Below, piece by piece: positions 33,890 through 42,905 of a stretch of 52,294 bases of DNA. The stretch is from Myxococcales bacterium (GTDB lineage: Bacteria > Myxococcota > Myxococcia > Myxococcales > JAJYLH01). Every line of letters starts with the position of its first letter. Position 1 is the first letter of the stretch. The DNA lies in NCBI GenBank assembly GCA_021787845.1, contig JAJYLH010000043.1, positions 1-52,294 of the forward strand, written 5' to 3'. The position numbers and the translations under genes are program-made. A model generated the notes under the pieces. The model was not told the origin of the DNA, did not search any database, and worked only from the letters and a program-made list of their open reading frames with translations.

Positions 33890-34969
33890 CTACTTGGCGT
33901 CGACGACGCTCTCGAGCACCTTCTCGACCTCTGGCTTGAGAGCGCGGGCGAGGGCGGCGTCCGCGAGCTCCACCGCGCGCTGTGCGCTGGCGACGCTCGA
34001 CTCCTGCCGTTCCAACGAGAGCGTTTGCACGGCCTCCCCGGTGTCGGTGCGCACGATGTTCACCACCACCCGCCGGTGGGCGACGACCGCGTTGGGCACC
34101 AGCGGCACCCGCGAGAACTCGGGCGGCTGCGCGTCGCCGACGATGGAGAGCACGACGTCCTTGGTCTCGCCGGGGTTGCGCAGGGTCAACCCGGCCGCCG
34201 GAACGACCTGCCGCAGGGCTTGGGCGACGATGGGGTCGCCGGGCACGCTGACCTGGACGCCGAGCCGCGCCCGCAGGCGGGAAAGCTCGCGCCGCGCCTC
34301 GTCCGCCGCCCGCCGCGGCTCTTCGGACGCTTGGCCGCCCAGGCCGCGGACGATCGCCATCTCCCGGGCGTCCTTGTCGAGCTCTTGGACCGCCTCGCGC
34401 ATCACCTTGAGCGCGTCGAGGAGCCTGTTCGCGCCCTCCGACGCCGCTGCCTGGGCCCGGGTCGCCTTCGCCTGGGCAAGACCGCTCTCGGCCTGCGCGA
34501 TGAACGCGCGCAAGAGCGCCCGGCGCTCGACCACCTCCAGGGCGTAGTAGGTCGTCGTCCCCGGCTCGTAGCAGGTCGCGACCACCTGGCTGCCTGGAAT
34601 CGAGAGGGTGCTCGTCTTCTCCGTCGCGAAGTCCTTGATCGAGACGTTGCTCCCGGCGGAGCCGGCGGACTGCTGGACCGACGTCTTCGCCTGGACCTCG
34701 ACCGCGAGTTGCTTGGCGATCTGCCCGGTGGCGTCCGACTCCGCGGCGTTCTTCGCGTCGGCGTTGTCCAAGACGTCGGAGACCGCCCCCACCCCGACGA
34801 TGTAGGAAGGCGACGGAAACTGGTCGCGCGGCGGGTCGGTCGGTTGTGACCAGCCGCTGCAACGCGCGACGACGGGCGCGGGCGGCACGTGGGCGCAACC
34901 GGCCGCGAGCAAGGCGAGAGCGCAAACGCTCGGCATCAGGATGGGGCGGCTCGAGAAACTTCGCGGCAT
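33890..34969 (-). CDS. LPP20-family lipoprotein
   Basis: 359 residues with a lipoprotein signal: a basic start, hydrophobic stretch and lipobox LAAGC at about residue 25. The N-terminal part, YIVGVGAVSDVLDNADAKNAAESDATGQIAKQLAVEVQAK (about 57-96), is the LPP20 pattern of outer-membrane-associated lipoproteins. A helical middle and a C-terminal domain similar to the LPP20 or CsgG-like alpha/beta fold follow. Function unknown. It shares strand and gene order with the next lipoprotein, whose gene is upstream of it, suggesting a two-gene envelope operon. Confidence 0.8.
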   Translation of the reverse strand: MPRSFSSRPILMPSVCALALLAAGCAHVPPAPVVARCSGWSQPTDPPRDQFPSPSYIVGVGAVSDVLDNADAKNAAESDATGQIAKQLAVEVQAKTSVQQSAGSAGSNVSIKDFATEKTSTLSIPGSQVVATCYEPGTTTYYALEVVERRALLRAFIAQAESGLAQAKATRAQAAASEGANRLLDALKVMREAVQELDKDAREMAIVRGLGGQASEEPRRAADEARRELSRLRARLGVQVSVPGDPIVAQALRQVVPAAGLTLRNPGETKDVVLSIVGDAQPPEFSRVPLVPNAVVAHRRVVVNIVRTDTGEAVQTLSLERQESSVASAQRAVELADAALARALKPEVEKVLESVVDAK

Positions 34970-35116
34970 CGCTCGCTCGTCGGGTGAGGAGGGGTTCGGC
35001 GCGGCCGAAGCGGCTGGCGTCGCGCGCCGGTCGTCCAGGTCGGCGAGGCTAGCAGAATCGGTCGGACCGCCAGATGCGCGATCGATCGCGATCCGGCGGT
35101 CCGTTCCCGCCGGCTG

Positions 35117-36178
35117 CTAGGACCCCGCGGGCGCCTGGGGCTTCTCCTGGTCCTGGAGCTTCTTCGCGTCGCTGCGCCACTGCCTGACGCGGCCGAGCAT
35201 CTCGGACCAGTCGTCGTTGGTGTCGCCGACCTTCTCCAGGATCCTCAGCGCCGACTCCATCTGCGCGATGCCCTCGTCGTACTGGCCGCGGAAGGCCTCG
35301 GCGACGCCGAGCGCGTAGTGCGCCTCGGCCCGCGCGTTGGGCTCGATCTTCGACGACGGGTCGTCGGCCCGCGCGACCGCTTTGGTGTATTCGGCGGTGG
35401 CGTCGTCCCAATCGCTGCGCTTGGCGGCGAGGTTGCCGGCCGCCAGCGTCGGCAGCGAGCTGTCCGTCTTCACGAGGTACACCCTCTCCCGCACCTGGTA
35501 CGGCGCGATGCGGTGCATGAACTGCGTGACGACGTTGTGCCGGCAGGAATCGACGAGCGCGCCGACGTCGATGTCGTCGGGCTCGCGGTCGTAGGCGTAG
35601 GTGCTCGCCCGGTTCGTGCAGCGCAGCGCCGACGGCGCGAGGACTTGCCCGGTGGTGGCGTCGACGATCTTGAGGAACGCGCTGTAGTTGACCGTCACCG
35701 TCCTGGTCTCGTGCAGGCACCGGTAGTTCTCCGACCGGCCGTTGACGTAACGCGAGCAGGTCTCCCACTCCCGCTGGACCTGGCCGTCGGCCCGGGACCC
35801 GGCGTTGCCGATGATCAACGCCGCGGCCGGCAACAGCTTCGAGAGCTGCAGGGCCTTGTTCTCGTCGATCATCCCCGTGCCGGCGAGCTGCTGCTCCTGC
35901 ATCACCTTGCCCAGGCTCTGCCGGTCGACCAGCGTGAAGACGGGCGTCGTGCCGTCAGCTTGCATCGCCTGGCTGATCGCCACGGTCAGGTCCTGGTTGA
36001 GCTGCTGGCCGTCCATGCCCCCGAAGCGCAGAACCGCAATCTGCTTCGCTTTGATGCTCAGCTCCGCCGGCTTCGTGCGCAGCACCATCACCGACGGGGT
36101 GCACCCCGCGGCCGCCGCCGCCGTCACGGACAACAGCACCGCTTGCCTCCACCGGATCGCTCCCTTTCGTTGCGCCAT
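35117..36178 (-). CDS. CsgG-like lipoprotein with TPR-like C-terminus
   Basis: 353 residues. Lipobox AAAGC at about residue 25 after a short hydrophobic signal. KQIAVLRFGGMDGQQLNQDLTVAISQAM, then FTLVDRQSLGKVMQEQQL, is the CsgG/LpoB-like alpha/beta core, which senses or spans the outer-membrane periplasmic face. The last 130 residues (about 225-335) are helical and TPR-like. Four scattered cysteines in the middle (CSRYV, CLHE, CTNR, CRHN) could form disulfides. The ATG at 36178 has AAGGAG 5 nt upstream; the open frame continues upstream into unsupported sequence. It lies upstream of the LPP20 lipoprotein. Confidence 0.8.
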   Translation of the reverse strand: MAQRKGAIRWRQAVLLSVTAAAAAGCTPSVMVLRTKPAELSIKAKQIAVLRFGGMDGQQLNQDLTVAISQAMQADGTTPVFTLVDRQSLGKVMQEQQLAGTGMIDENKALQLSKLLPAAALIIGNAGSRADGQVQREWETCSRYVNGRSENYRCLHETRTVTVNYSAFLKIVDATTGQVLAPSALRCTNRASTYAYDREPDDIDVGALVDSCRHNVVTQFMHRIAPYQVRERVYLVKTDSSLPTLAAGNLAAKRSDWDDATAEYTKAVARADDPSSKIEPNARAEAHYALGVAEAFRGQYDEGIAQMESALRILEKVGDTNDDWSEMLGRVRQWRSDAKKLQDQEKPQAPAGS

Positions 36179-37091
36179 CACCGCTCCTTCAAGGTGCGCG
36201 TCTGGCCGTTCGGCCCACGCGTGTCGCTGTCGGCGCGTCCCGACGCGGCGCTCCACGCCGCCCGTGCCGCGCCCGTTGGAAAGAACCGTCGTCGCCTCCG
36301 GCGGAGGGCAAGAGCCCTCCCCCTTCTCGCGCGCCCTGCCCGCGCTCGGGCTTTCGGGGCGTGCCCGCCGGCTGTGGCGAGGAGCGGAATTGTCCTCCGC
36401 GCGACGAGGTTGTCCAGTGGCGGTCGAAACCGCCGGTATTTCCCGGGCGAGCGGCACCGGGCCGAGCCCGCGCCCCTGACCACCGCGACCGTGGTCGCCC
36501 GCGCCAGGACGGAATCGATGACGCCCCCTGGGAGCGGCGCCGCCGACCTTGCGGCGGGTCATCCCCCGGCGTCACCGCTCCTGGCCTGCTTGACCGCTCG
36601 CGCCTGGCGGGTTCGATACCGGGCTCCGCCGCCGTCCGAGACACGCCGTATCGGAGATCTCCCCTCATCGCGAGCGCAGTCGAGGGAGAGGCGCCGCCGC
36701 GAAGGACCGCTCGTTCCTCGTCCTTCGACTGGCGCGCAGGATGAGCGGGGGCGGAGCGCTCAGATGACCGCTCGGAATGAGCTGCTCTTCGCTCGGGCAC
36801 GGCATCTGTCTTGGACGGAGTGAACTGGCTCCTGGCTCCGGGATGAGCAGGCGAGGGAAGGGAGGCGCCGGTGCTCGCCCGACCGCCCTCGCGGACCGCG
36901 GACGCATCGCGGCAGCCCCCGGAGCCCTGGTTCTTGCGGCCGTCGAGGCGCGCCGCGAGGCGCGAACGGCAAGCGCTGATCACCGTCGCGGGCATCGCTT
37001 GGCGAACGTTCGTGCTAGCCTCGGACGCCTCCGTCCCGGAAGCCGTCCTTCGCCGTCTCGAGGCGGTGGAGCCCACCTCCCGGGCCTGGAT
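36179..37091. other. Long intergenic region, no supported gene
   Basis: 913 bp. Several frames are open on both strands, but the translations are Arg/Ser/Pro-rich with no domain and no RBS-start pair I trust. It includes a copy of the CATCCTGAGC/GTCGAAGGAC repeat family (36708-36748) and a related half at about 36664-36690. It may be a graveyard of repeats or hold a decayed gene. Confidence 0.5.
36708..36748. repeat. Palindromic repeat, family B, reverse copy
   Basis: CGCTCGTTCC, then GTCCTTCGACTGG, ending AGGATGAGCG: the inverted form of the element over the rfbF stop (10952-10993), with diverged middle. Confidence 0.6.
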
Positions 37092-38042
37092 TCATTTCGG
37101 CCTCCGGGACCGCTGTCGGTCACAGGCGCCGCTGTCGCCCGGCGCGGAAGCCAGGCGCTCGTCCGGGTGCGCGTGGCGGTACGTCTCGACCAGGTCCGCG
37201 GTCGACAGGTGCGTGTAGACCTGCGTCGTGGCGAGCGAGGCGTGGCCGAGCAGCTCCTGGATGGTCCGCAGGTCGGCGCCGTGGTCGAGCAGGTGGGTCG
37301 CGAAGGAATGGCGCAGCGTGTGCGGGGTCGCCCGCCGCTCGAGCCCGGCTTCGAGCGCGCGCCGGGAAACGATGGTCTCGAAGGAGCGCGTCGATAGCCG
37401 CCGCCCGCTCCGGCCGACGAAGACCGCGGGCTCGCCGGGTCGGGCGAGATGCGGCCGTTGCTCCAACCAGTCGCCGAGCGCTTGCGCTGCCGGTTCCCCG
37501 AAGACGACCAGGCGCTCCTTGCGCCCCTTGCCGGTCACCGTCGCTTCCCGGCGGTCGAGGCTGAGCGCGCCAAGGTCGAGGCCGCACACCTCGCTCGCGC
37601 GCAAGCCCGCGCCGTAGGCGAGCTCGCACATCGCCCGGTCGCGCGCGCGCTTCTCGCGGGTTCCCTGGCCCTCGACCGACGCGAGCGAAGCGGCATCGGT
37701 CTCGTCTAGCGCTCCGGGGAGCGGCTTCTTCTGCCGGGGAGGCCGGACCATCCTCGCCGGACTTCGCTCGATCACCCCCACCGACACCCGCCAGGCGTAG
37801 AACGAACGGATCGCGGAGAGCTTGCGCGCCATCGAGCGCGGGTCGTCGAGGCCGAACCGCGAGGAGACGAACGCCCGCACGTCGTGCGCCTTCGCCCGGT
37901 CGGGCGGGACGTTCTGCCGGGCGAGGAAGCCGAAGAGCTGCTCGAGGTCAGAATGGTAGGCCCGCACCGTGTGCGGCGAGGCGCGCCGGGCTCGGAGAAA
38001 CCCGTCGAAACGGTCGAGCAGCGCCTCGCGCTCGAGGTTCAT
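37092..38042 (-). CDS. xerC: Tyrosine recombinase, XerC/XerD type
   Basis: 316 residues. The N-terminal SAM-like core-binding domain (1-100) is followed by a catalytic domain with the complete active site: Arg148 (GAGLRASEV), Lys172 (GKGRKER), His241-x-x-Arg244 (HTLRHSFATHLL), His267 (LLGHASL) and nucleophile Tyr276. LLGHASLATTQVYTH is the Xer signature. Length and motifs fit the housekeeping XerC/XerD dimer-resolution recombinases; the letter is a best guess. The ATG at 38042 is chosen; an upstream GTG would add 13 residues not typical of the family. A short basic tail follows residue 290. Confidence 0.92.
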   Translation of the reverse strand: MNLEREALLDRFDGFLRARRASPHTVRAYHSDLEQLFGFLARQNVPPDRAKAHDVRAFVSSRFGLDDPRSMARKLSAIRSFYAWRVSVGVIERSPARMVRPPRQKKPLPGALDETDAASLASVEGQGTREKRARDRAMCELAYGAGLRASEVCGLDLGALSLDRREATVTGKGRKERLVVFGEPAAQALGDWLEQRPHLARPGEPAVFVGRSGRRLSTRSFETIVSRRALEAGLERRATPHTLRHSFATHLLDHGADLRTIQELLGHASLATTQVYTHLSTADLVETYRHAHPDERLASAPGDSGACDRQRSRRPK

Positions 38043-38135
38043 CGCCCACGAGCTTCGCCGAAGAACCTCCCCGGTTTCCACTTTTCAAACGGGCCGCTTC
38101 CGGGCAGAATGTCGCGCGCAACCCAAGGGGGAGCG

Positions 38136-38483
38136 ATGACGATCCTGCTGGTGGAGGACGACGACCGCGTGATTCGGGCGGTGCAGCGTCTGGCGCGCAT
38201 CTTGGGGCACGAGCTCTTCTGGGCCCGGTCGTCCCGCGAGGCCCTGGACCGGGTCGAGCAGGGGGGCATCGACGTGGTCCTCGCGGACCTCGACCTGGGG
38301 AGCGAAAGCGGTCTCGATGTCCTGGACCGCATTCGGGGTCAGTTCCCAGAGGTCAAGCGGGTGCTGATCTCCGGCTCCGACCCGCCGCCGGACTTCGCGG
38401 ACGACCCGCCGCGCCAGCTCTTCCTCGCCAAGCCCTTCGGACGCGCGGAATTCGAGAGCCTCTGCGACGCCGTCGGCGGGTGA
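38136..38483 (+). CDS. Single-domain response regulator
   Basis: 115 residues consisting only of a receiver domain. Acidic pocket EDDD (7-10), phospho-acceptor Asp51 (LADLDLG), Ser79 region (LISGSD) and Lys99 (LAKPFG) are present. No output domain, so it is CheY/Spo0F-like. GGGGGAG (38127-38133) is directly before the ATG at 38136. Divergent from xerC; no histidine kinase gene is nearby. Confidence 0.92.
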   Translation: MTILLVEDDDRVIRAVQRLARILGHELFWARSSREALDRVEQGGIDVVLADLDLGSESGLDVLDRIRGQFPEVKRVLISGSDPPPDFADDPPRQLFLAKPFGRAEFESLCDAVGG

Positions 38484-38555
38484 GGCGATCCGGCTTCGTC
38501 GGTGGCGGCCTCGCCCGTTCGGCGATCGTCCGCCGCGCCGAACCATGCCTGTCCG

Positions 38556-38664
38556 GTTGACGCACTTGGAGCTGGACAAGTCAGTGTCCGGGTCAGGCAC
38601 GATGTCCTGGGCAAACCCGGACGCTGATGCGCGTCCGGCTCCAACCTCGGGAAAGTGCGTCAAC
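38556..38664. repeat. MITE-like element with perfect 12-bp terminal inverted repeats
   Basis: GTTGACGCACTT (38556-38567) and AAGTGCGTCAAC (38653-38664) are perfect inverted ends of a 109-bp element. It contains a family C core variant (38573-38590). The other family C copies, at 21482 and 47459, lack one or both ends. The flanking gap 38484-38797 holds no supported gene. Confidence 0.8.
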
Positions 38665-38797
38665 GGGATAAGCGTGCGCCGAGCCAGGCAGCGCGGCCGC
38701 GAAACAGTTGGCATTCGCGCCGCGCCAAGGTGAGAATCCGCGAGCTTTCGAGCGAAGAAGCGCGGGCTTCAGGCGGCCCGGGGAGCAGGCGAAGGCG

Positions 38798-39625
38798 ATG
38801 AGGCTCGATCGACTGGTCGGAAACGACGTCGCCGGGCGGGTGGACCGCCTCGAGCTGCCCTTCGACGCGCTCGGTGTCGACCGGTACGGCATCTCCAAGC
38901 GCTACCTCGCGGACGCGATGCGGCTCGCCTGGCCATTCTACAAATATTATTTCCGGGTTTCGGCGCACGGGCTCGACCACGTCCCCGCGCGGGGGCGGGG
39001 GATGCTGGTCGGCAACCATTCGGGCGGCGTCGCCATCGACGCGGCGATGGTGCTCTCGGCGGTCTTCTTCGAGATGGACCCGCCCCGGCTCGCGCAGGGG
39101 ATGGCGGAGAAGTTCATCAACCGGGTGCCGTTCATGTCGACCTGGGCGAGCCGGCTCGGCCAGCTCACGGGTCTGCCGGAGACGGCGGAGCAGCTCCTGA
39201 AGGACGAGCGGCTCCTGATGGTCTTTCCCGAAGGCGTCCGCGGCACCGCCAAGCTCTACCGGGAGCGCTGGAGCCTGGTCGACTTCGGGACCGGGTTCGT
39301 CCGGCTGGCGCTCAAGACGAGGACGCCGATCGTTCCGTTCGGGTTCATCGGCGGCGGCGACGCGCTGCCGACGATCGTGAACCTCTACCGGGTGGGGCAG
39401 GCGTTCGGCGCGCCGTACCTGCCGGTGACCGCCTACCTCGTGCCGTGGCCGCGGCCGGTCCCGCTGGAGGTCCACTTCGGGGCACCGCTCCTGTTCAGCG
39501 GCACCGGTAACGAGGACGACGAGGTGGTGCAGAGCTACGTCGACCAGGTGAAGGCGGCGATCGCCGGGCTCGTCGAGCGAGGCCGCGCCCACCGGCACGA
39601 AAGCCGAAAGGGGCTTTCGCGATGA
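38798..39625 (+). CDS. PlsC-like lysophospholipid/glycerolipid acyltransferase
   Basis: 275 residues. Motif I is present as NHSGGVAID, where the histidine (74) and aspartate (81) are seven apart instead of the usual HX4D spacing. VFPEGVRGTAKLYRERW is motif III with the FPEG glycerol-phosphate-binding core; VPFGFIGGGD follows. The form resembles the branch of bacterial PlsC-like proteins with an NHSGG block. Substrate unknown. The ATG at 38798 fits the family; 30 upstream codons are open and low-complexity. It overlaps the next gene by 4 bp. Confidence 0.85.
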   Translation: MRLDRLVGNDVAGRVDRLELPFDALGVDRYGISKRYLADAMRLAWPFYKYYFRVSAHGLDHVPARGRGMLVGNHSGGVAIDAAMVLSAVFFEMDPPRLAQGMAEKFINRVPFMSTWASRLGQLTGLPETAEQLLKDERLLMVFPEGVRGTAKLYRERWSLVDFGTGFVRLALKTRTPIVPFGFIGGGDALPTIVNLYRVGQAFGAPYLPVTAYLVPWPRPVPLEVHFGAPLLFSGTGNEDDEVVQSYVDQVKAAIAGLVERGRAHRHESRKGLSR

Positions 39626-40551
39626 CCGTGCTGATTCCAGGCATCGCTGGGGCCATCGCCCGGCAGGTCGCGCGGCGGCTGGCCGAGAGCGGGCACCAGG
39701 TGGTCGGCCTCGACGTGCGTCCCTGGCCCGACGCGCCCAAGGGCATCGAGGCCCACACCGTCGACCTGCGCAAGAGGGCTGCCGAGGAGCTGTTCCGCCG
39801 CTTCCGGCCGGAAGCGGTGGTGCACATGGCTACCGTTTCCGGTCTCGCGCGCGCGGGCGAGGAGCGCTACCGCATCAACCTGGGCGGCACCCGGGCGGTG
39901 TTCGAGCACGCCCGCCGCTACGGGGTGAAGCACGTCGTCTTCGTCGGGCGGCACACCTACTATGGAGCAGGACCGGACACGCCCCTCTACCACACCGAGG
40001 ACGAGCCGCCGCAGGCCCTCGCGAGCTATCCGGAGCTCGGGGACCTGGTCGCGGCCGACCTCTACGCGGCGACGGCGCTCTGGCGCGCGCCGGAGATGAC
40101 GACCTCCATCCTCCGGCTCGTCTACACGCTGGGGCCGTCGGGGAGCGGGACCCTCGCGGGCTTCTTGCGCGGCCGGGCGGTGCCGTTGGTGCTCGGGTTC
40201 GACCCGCTCTTCCACTTCGTGCACGAGGACGACGCCGCCAAGGCCATCGTCACCACCGTCGAGAAGCGCCCGCGGGGCGTCTTCAACATCTGTGGGCCGC
40301 AACCGGTGCCGCTCTCCTTGATCGCCCGCCACGCCGGCCGGCCGGTGCTGCCGCTGCCGGAGGCGCTCCTCGGGCTTCTCCTGGGCCGGGCCGGCCTCCC
40401 GCGCTTGAGCCGCGGAGCGCTCGCGCACGTCAAGTACCCGATCGTGGTCGACGGCACGGCGTTTCGCGCGGCGACCGGGTTTTCGCACGACTTCGACGAG
40501 GTGGCGACCCTGCGCGGCTTCGCCGAGCACTTTCCCCGCAACGCCGACTGA
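39622..40551 (+). CDS. Degenerate extended SDR (NAD-dependent epimerase/dehydratase family)
   Basis: 309 residues. The Rossmann start is VLIPGIAGAIARQVARRL, with the third glycine of the usual GxxGxxG replaced by alanine. VVHMATVSG and NLGGTRAVFEHARRYGVKHVVFVGR are the normal SDR core. The catalytic YxxxK appears lost: the equivalent region reads SYPELGDLVAAD. It may bind a dinucleotide but need not be an oxidoreductase. Coupled by ATGA overlap to the acyltransferase gene, an arrangement that suggests a common lipid-related role. Confidence 0.82.
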   Translation: MTVLIPGIAGAIARQVARRLAESGHQVVGLDVRPWPDAPKGIEAHTVDLRKRAAEELFRRFRPEAVVHMATVSGLARAGEERYRINLGGTRAVFEHARRYGVKHVVFVGRHTYYGAGPDTPLYHTEDEPPQALASYPELGDLVAADLYAATALWRAPEMTTSILRLVYTLGPSGSGTLAGFLRGRAVPLVLGFDPLFHFVHEDDAAKAIVTTVEKRPRGVFNICGPQPVPLSLIARHAGRPVLPLPEALLGLLLGRAGLPRLSRGALAHVKYPIVVDGTAFRAATGFSHDFDEVATLRGFAEHFPRNAD

Positions 40552-40578
40552 CGCACCAGGAACGAGGAGAAGGGTCCG

Positions 40579-41205
40579 ATGAGCGCCGACCAAGAGAAGC
40601 CGACCGATTCCGCGACTCCCGAGGCCGAAGGCCCACCCGAAGCGCTGCCAGAGGGCAGGAGCAACGAACGCGAGGGCGAGGGCGCGAAGAGCTTCCGGGT
40701 CGACCTCTCCGAGGGCGTGGAGAAGGCGTTCGAGCGGTTGAAGGAGCGGCTGGCGCGGCTGGTGAAGAAGGGCCAGCACACGAAAGTGCGGCTGAAGTTT
40801 CGGGGGCGGGAGCTGGCGACCCTGCCGATACCGGTGCTGCTCGCCGCCGAGGCGGCGACGTTCCTGGGCGGCGGCGGGCTCTTGCGCTTCCTGGTGGTCA
40901 ACGCGCTCGGGCGGACGTTTCTCGACGTCGAGGTGCTGAACGACGCCGACGCGGTGGTCCAGGCGGGGCGGCAGCGGCTCCTGGACGGCGAGCTGGACGA
41001 CGCGCTCGCGAAGTTTCGCGAGGCGATTTCGATGGACCCGGGCCACGCGGCGGCGCAGTTGAACCTCGGCATCGCGCTCAAGCTCAAGGGTGCCCGCGAG
41101 GAAGCGGCGAAGGCGTTCGAGGAAGCGGCGCGGCTCGATCCGGAGGGCGAGACCGGTAAAGAGGCCCGCCGGCAGCTCGACGCGATGAAGTCGCGCGGAA
41201 CCTAG
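40579..41205 (+). CDS. DUF4342-like plus TPR protein
   Basis: 208 residues. A charged, probably disordered N-terminus (1-40) precedes a segment, KVRLKFRGRELATLPIPVLLAAEAATFLGGGGLLRFL, resembling DUF4342, with one possible membrane-inserting hydrophobic stretch. Two TPR-like repeats follow (about 128-190, GRQRLLDGELDDALAKFREAI and LNLGIALKLKGAREEA). Function unknown. It has its own RBS 28 bp after the SDR gene and is probably part of the same transcript. Confidence 0.65.
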   Translation: MSADQEKPTDSATPEAEGPPEALPEGRSNEREGEGAKSFRVDLSEGVEKAFERLKERLARLVKKGQHTKVRLKFRGRELATLPIPVLLAAEAATFLGGGGLLRFLVVNALGRTFLDVEVLNDADAVVQAGRQRLLDGELDDALAKFREAISMDPGHAAAQLNLGIALKLKGAREEAAKAFEEAARLDPEGETGKEARRQLDAMKSRGT

Positions 41206-41238
41206 CGTCTCGCCGAAAAGGTGCCTCCGCCAAGCTCG

Positions 41239-41320
41239 TAGGATGGGTGGAGCGGCAGCGGAACCCATCGTCTCCAGCGATCGCCCGGTTGATGGGCTCC
41301 GCTCCGTTACACCGATCCTA
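41239..41320. repeat. Dispersed palindromic repeat, family A copy 3
   Basis: TAGGATGGGTGGAGCGG at the left and GCTCCGTTACACCGATCCTA at the right, 82 bp. Same family as copies 1 and 2 but here it lies 33 bp after a stop codon, in a convergent gap. Confidence 0.85.
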
Positions 41321-41361
41321 CGGTTTGGGGTTGTCGCGACAGCCCGCTCTCGAGGGCGGAC

Positions 41362-42030
41362 CTAGACGGCGGCGGGCGCGATGACCGTAAGCAGCCGTTG
41401 CACGAGGGACATCGCCCATGCTTCGGGGCCGCTGAGAAGGACGCCGCCGAAGATGATCACGGCGACGAGCAGGAACGGCGCCAGAGCGCTGAAGCGCTCC
41501 CACGCACCGCGCCAGCGGTAGGGCATCAGGCCGTCGACGATGCGGCTGCCGTCCAGGGGCGGAATCGGAATCAGGTTGAAGAGCGCCAGGACTACGTTGA
41601 TCTCGATCATCAGCCAGAGCAGGCGGCCGAACGGGGTGTCGAACTGGACCGCCGCCGGCGCTACCCGCATCAGGATTCCGAGCGCGACGGTGCTGAGGAT
41701 GGCGAGCAGCACGTTCGACAGCGGCCCGGCGGCAGCGGTGATCATCATCCCGGTCGCCATGGAGTGCTTGTGGTTGAAGCGGACGGGGTTGACCGGCACC
41801 GGTTTCGCCCAGCCGAACGGCACGCCCAAGAGCGGGAGGATGAGCGTGCCGAGGACGTCGATGTGGACGATCGGGTTCAAGCTCATCCGTCCGGCGCGAG
41901 CGGCCGTGTCGTCGCCGAGTTGGTAGGCGCTCCAGGCGTGCGCGAACTCGTGCACCGTCAGCGACAGGAGCATCGGCAGGAAGATGAGGACGTTGCCGAG
42001 AAACGAGTGCAGGTTCAGGGGCAAGTTCAT
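41362..42030 (-). CDS. Site-2-protease-type M50 metallopeptidase
   Basis: 222 residues with about five membrane helices. Zinc motif HEFAH (27-31) and the second motif NLIPIPPLDGSRI, with the third-ligand aspartate, are intact. There is no PDZ or CBS domain, so it is the minimal form of the family (rseP/SpoIVFB relatives). Substrate unknown. Convergent with the TPR protein gene. Confidence 0.93.
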   Translation of the reverse strand: MNLPLNLHSFLGNVLIFLPMLLSLTVHEFAHAWSAYQLGDDTAARAGRMSLNPIVHIDVLGTLILPLLGVPFGWAKPVPVNPVRFNHKHSMATGMMITAAAGPLSNVLLAILSTVALGILMRVAPAAVQFDTPFGRLLWLMIEINVVLALFNLIPIPPLDGSRIVDGLMPYRWRGAWERFSALAPFLLVAVIIFGGVLLSGPEAWAMSLVQRLLTVIAPAAV

Positions 42031-42161
42031 GGGCGCTATCTAGCAGCCCGGTCGATCGCTGGCAACCATCCGGCGCCGCTCCTGCTTGCCGTGACCGGCG
42101 CTCCCCTTCGGGGCTCCCCGGCGGCGAGCGGCGGCGGGTGTCCGCGCGAACGGCACCAGCA

Positions 42162-42180
42162 GACCGATCCGACCGATCCG
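42162..42180. repeat. 9-bp tandem repeat, family D copy 2
   Basis: Two units of GACCGATCC in the gap between the M50 and DUF2127 genes; the same unit is found at 24514 and, inverted, at 44041. Confidence 0.7.
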
Positions 42181-42229
42181 CCTCGCTCGACCCCGGTGGC
42201 TCCAGCCCGGCATCGCAGGCTTCGCGTCG

Positions 42230-42739
42230 CTACCGTCGGCTTTGCCGCCGGACGCGGTACTCGACGCCGATGAGCAGCGCGATGATCGCGTCGATGCACA
42301 TCAAGGTGAGCACGAACCAGGAGAAGGTGAGGGTCAGCCGGTACGCCTGGTACGCGATGAAGAGCAGGAGGACGCCGATCGCGGTCGGGTAGGCCCACAG
42401 CTTCTTCGTGAGGATGGCCGAGACGAGGAGGATCTTGATGCCGCCGTTCACGACCAGGTAGGTGGCGGCCAGGAGGCGGTGCGCTTCGATCTGCGGTCCG
42501 ATGTGGAGCAGATGATTCGCGACCCAGTCTCGCGGGTCCTCGGACAGCTCGTGCTGTGTGAGCAGAACGAGCAGGTGGGAGATGGCCGCCGGACCGAGCA
42601 GGTAGAGCAGCCCGCCGCCGAGGATCTCCAGCACGCCGTCGATGCCTTTGAGAAGGACTCCGACAAAGAACCAGAGGTGTACCCATCGGGTTCGGCGGTC
42701 CCTGTCGCGTAGTCGGTCGGGGCCGGTCGGGGGCGTCAT
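42230..42739 (-). CDS. DUF2127-family membrane protein
   Basis: 169 residues with four membrane helices. LWFFVGVLLKGIDGVLEILGG at the N-terminus, HRLLAATYLVVNGGIKILLV in the middle and the TLTFSWFVLTLMCIDAIIALLI end match the DUF2127 family. Function unknown. The ATG at 42739 fits; the frame is open for another 107 codons upstream without domain content. Divergent from the RND operon. Confidence 0.85.
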   Translation of the reverse strand: MTPPTGPDRLRDRDRRTRWVHLWFFVGVLLKGIDGVLEILGGGLLYLLGPAAISHLLVLLTQHELSEDPRDWVANHLLHIGPQIEAHRLLAATYLVVNGGIKILLVSAILTKKLWAYPTAIGVLLLFIAYQAYRLTLTFSWFVLTLMCIDAIIALLIGVEYRVRRQSRR

Positions 42740-42905
42740 GGGGCGAAGACTACCAGCCCGCTCGGCGTCCGCGTCGTCGAGTCGTGTAAACCGGCCGTGT
42801 GAATACGCGAAGACCCTTTCACGTCCTCGGCTGGGCGCGGGTCGGTCTTCTTGCGCCTGGTCGGGAATACCTGCATGTTTGCCCGCCGTTGGTGTGGGGC
42901 GTCTG

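Noticed and set aside
36601-36630. GGGTTCGATACC resembling a tRNA T-arm
   Set aside because: The flanking bases do not form a 5-bp T-stem, and no cloverleaf could be drawn around it.
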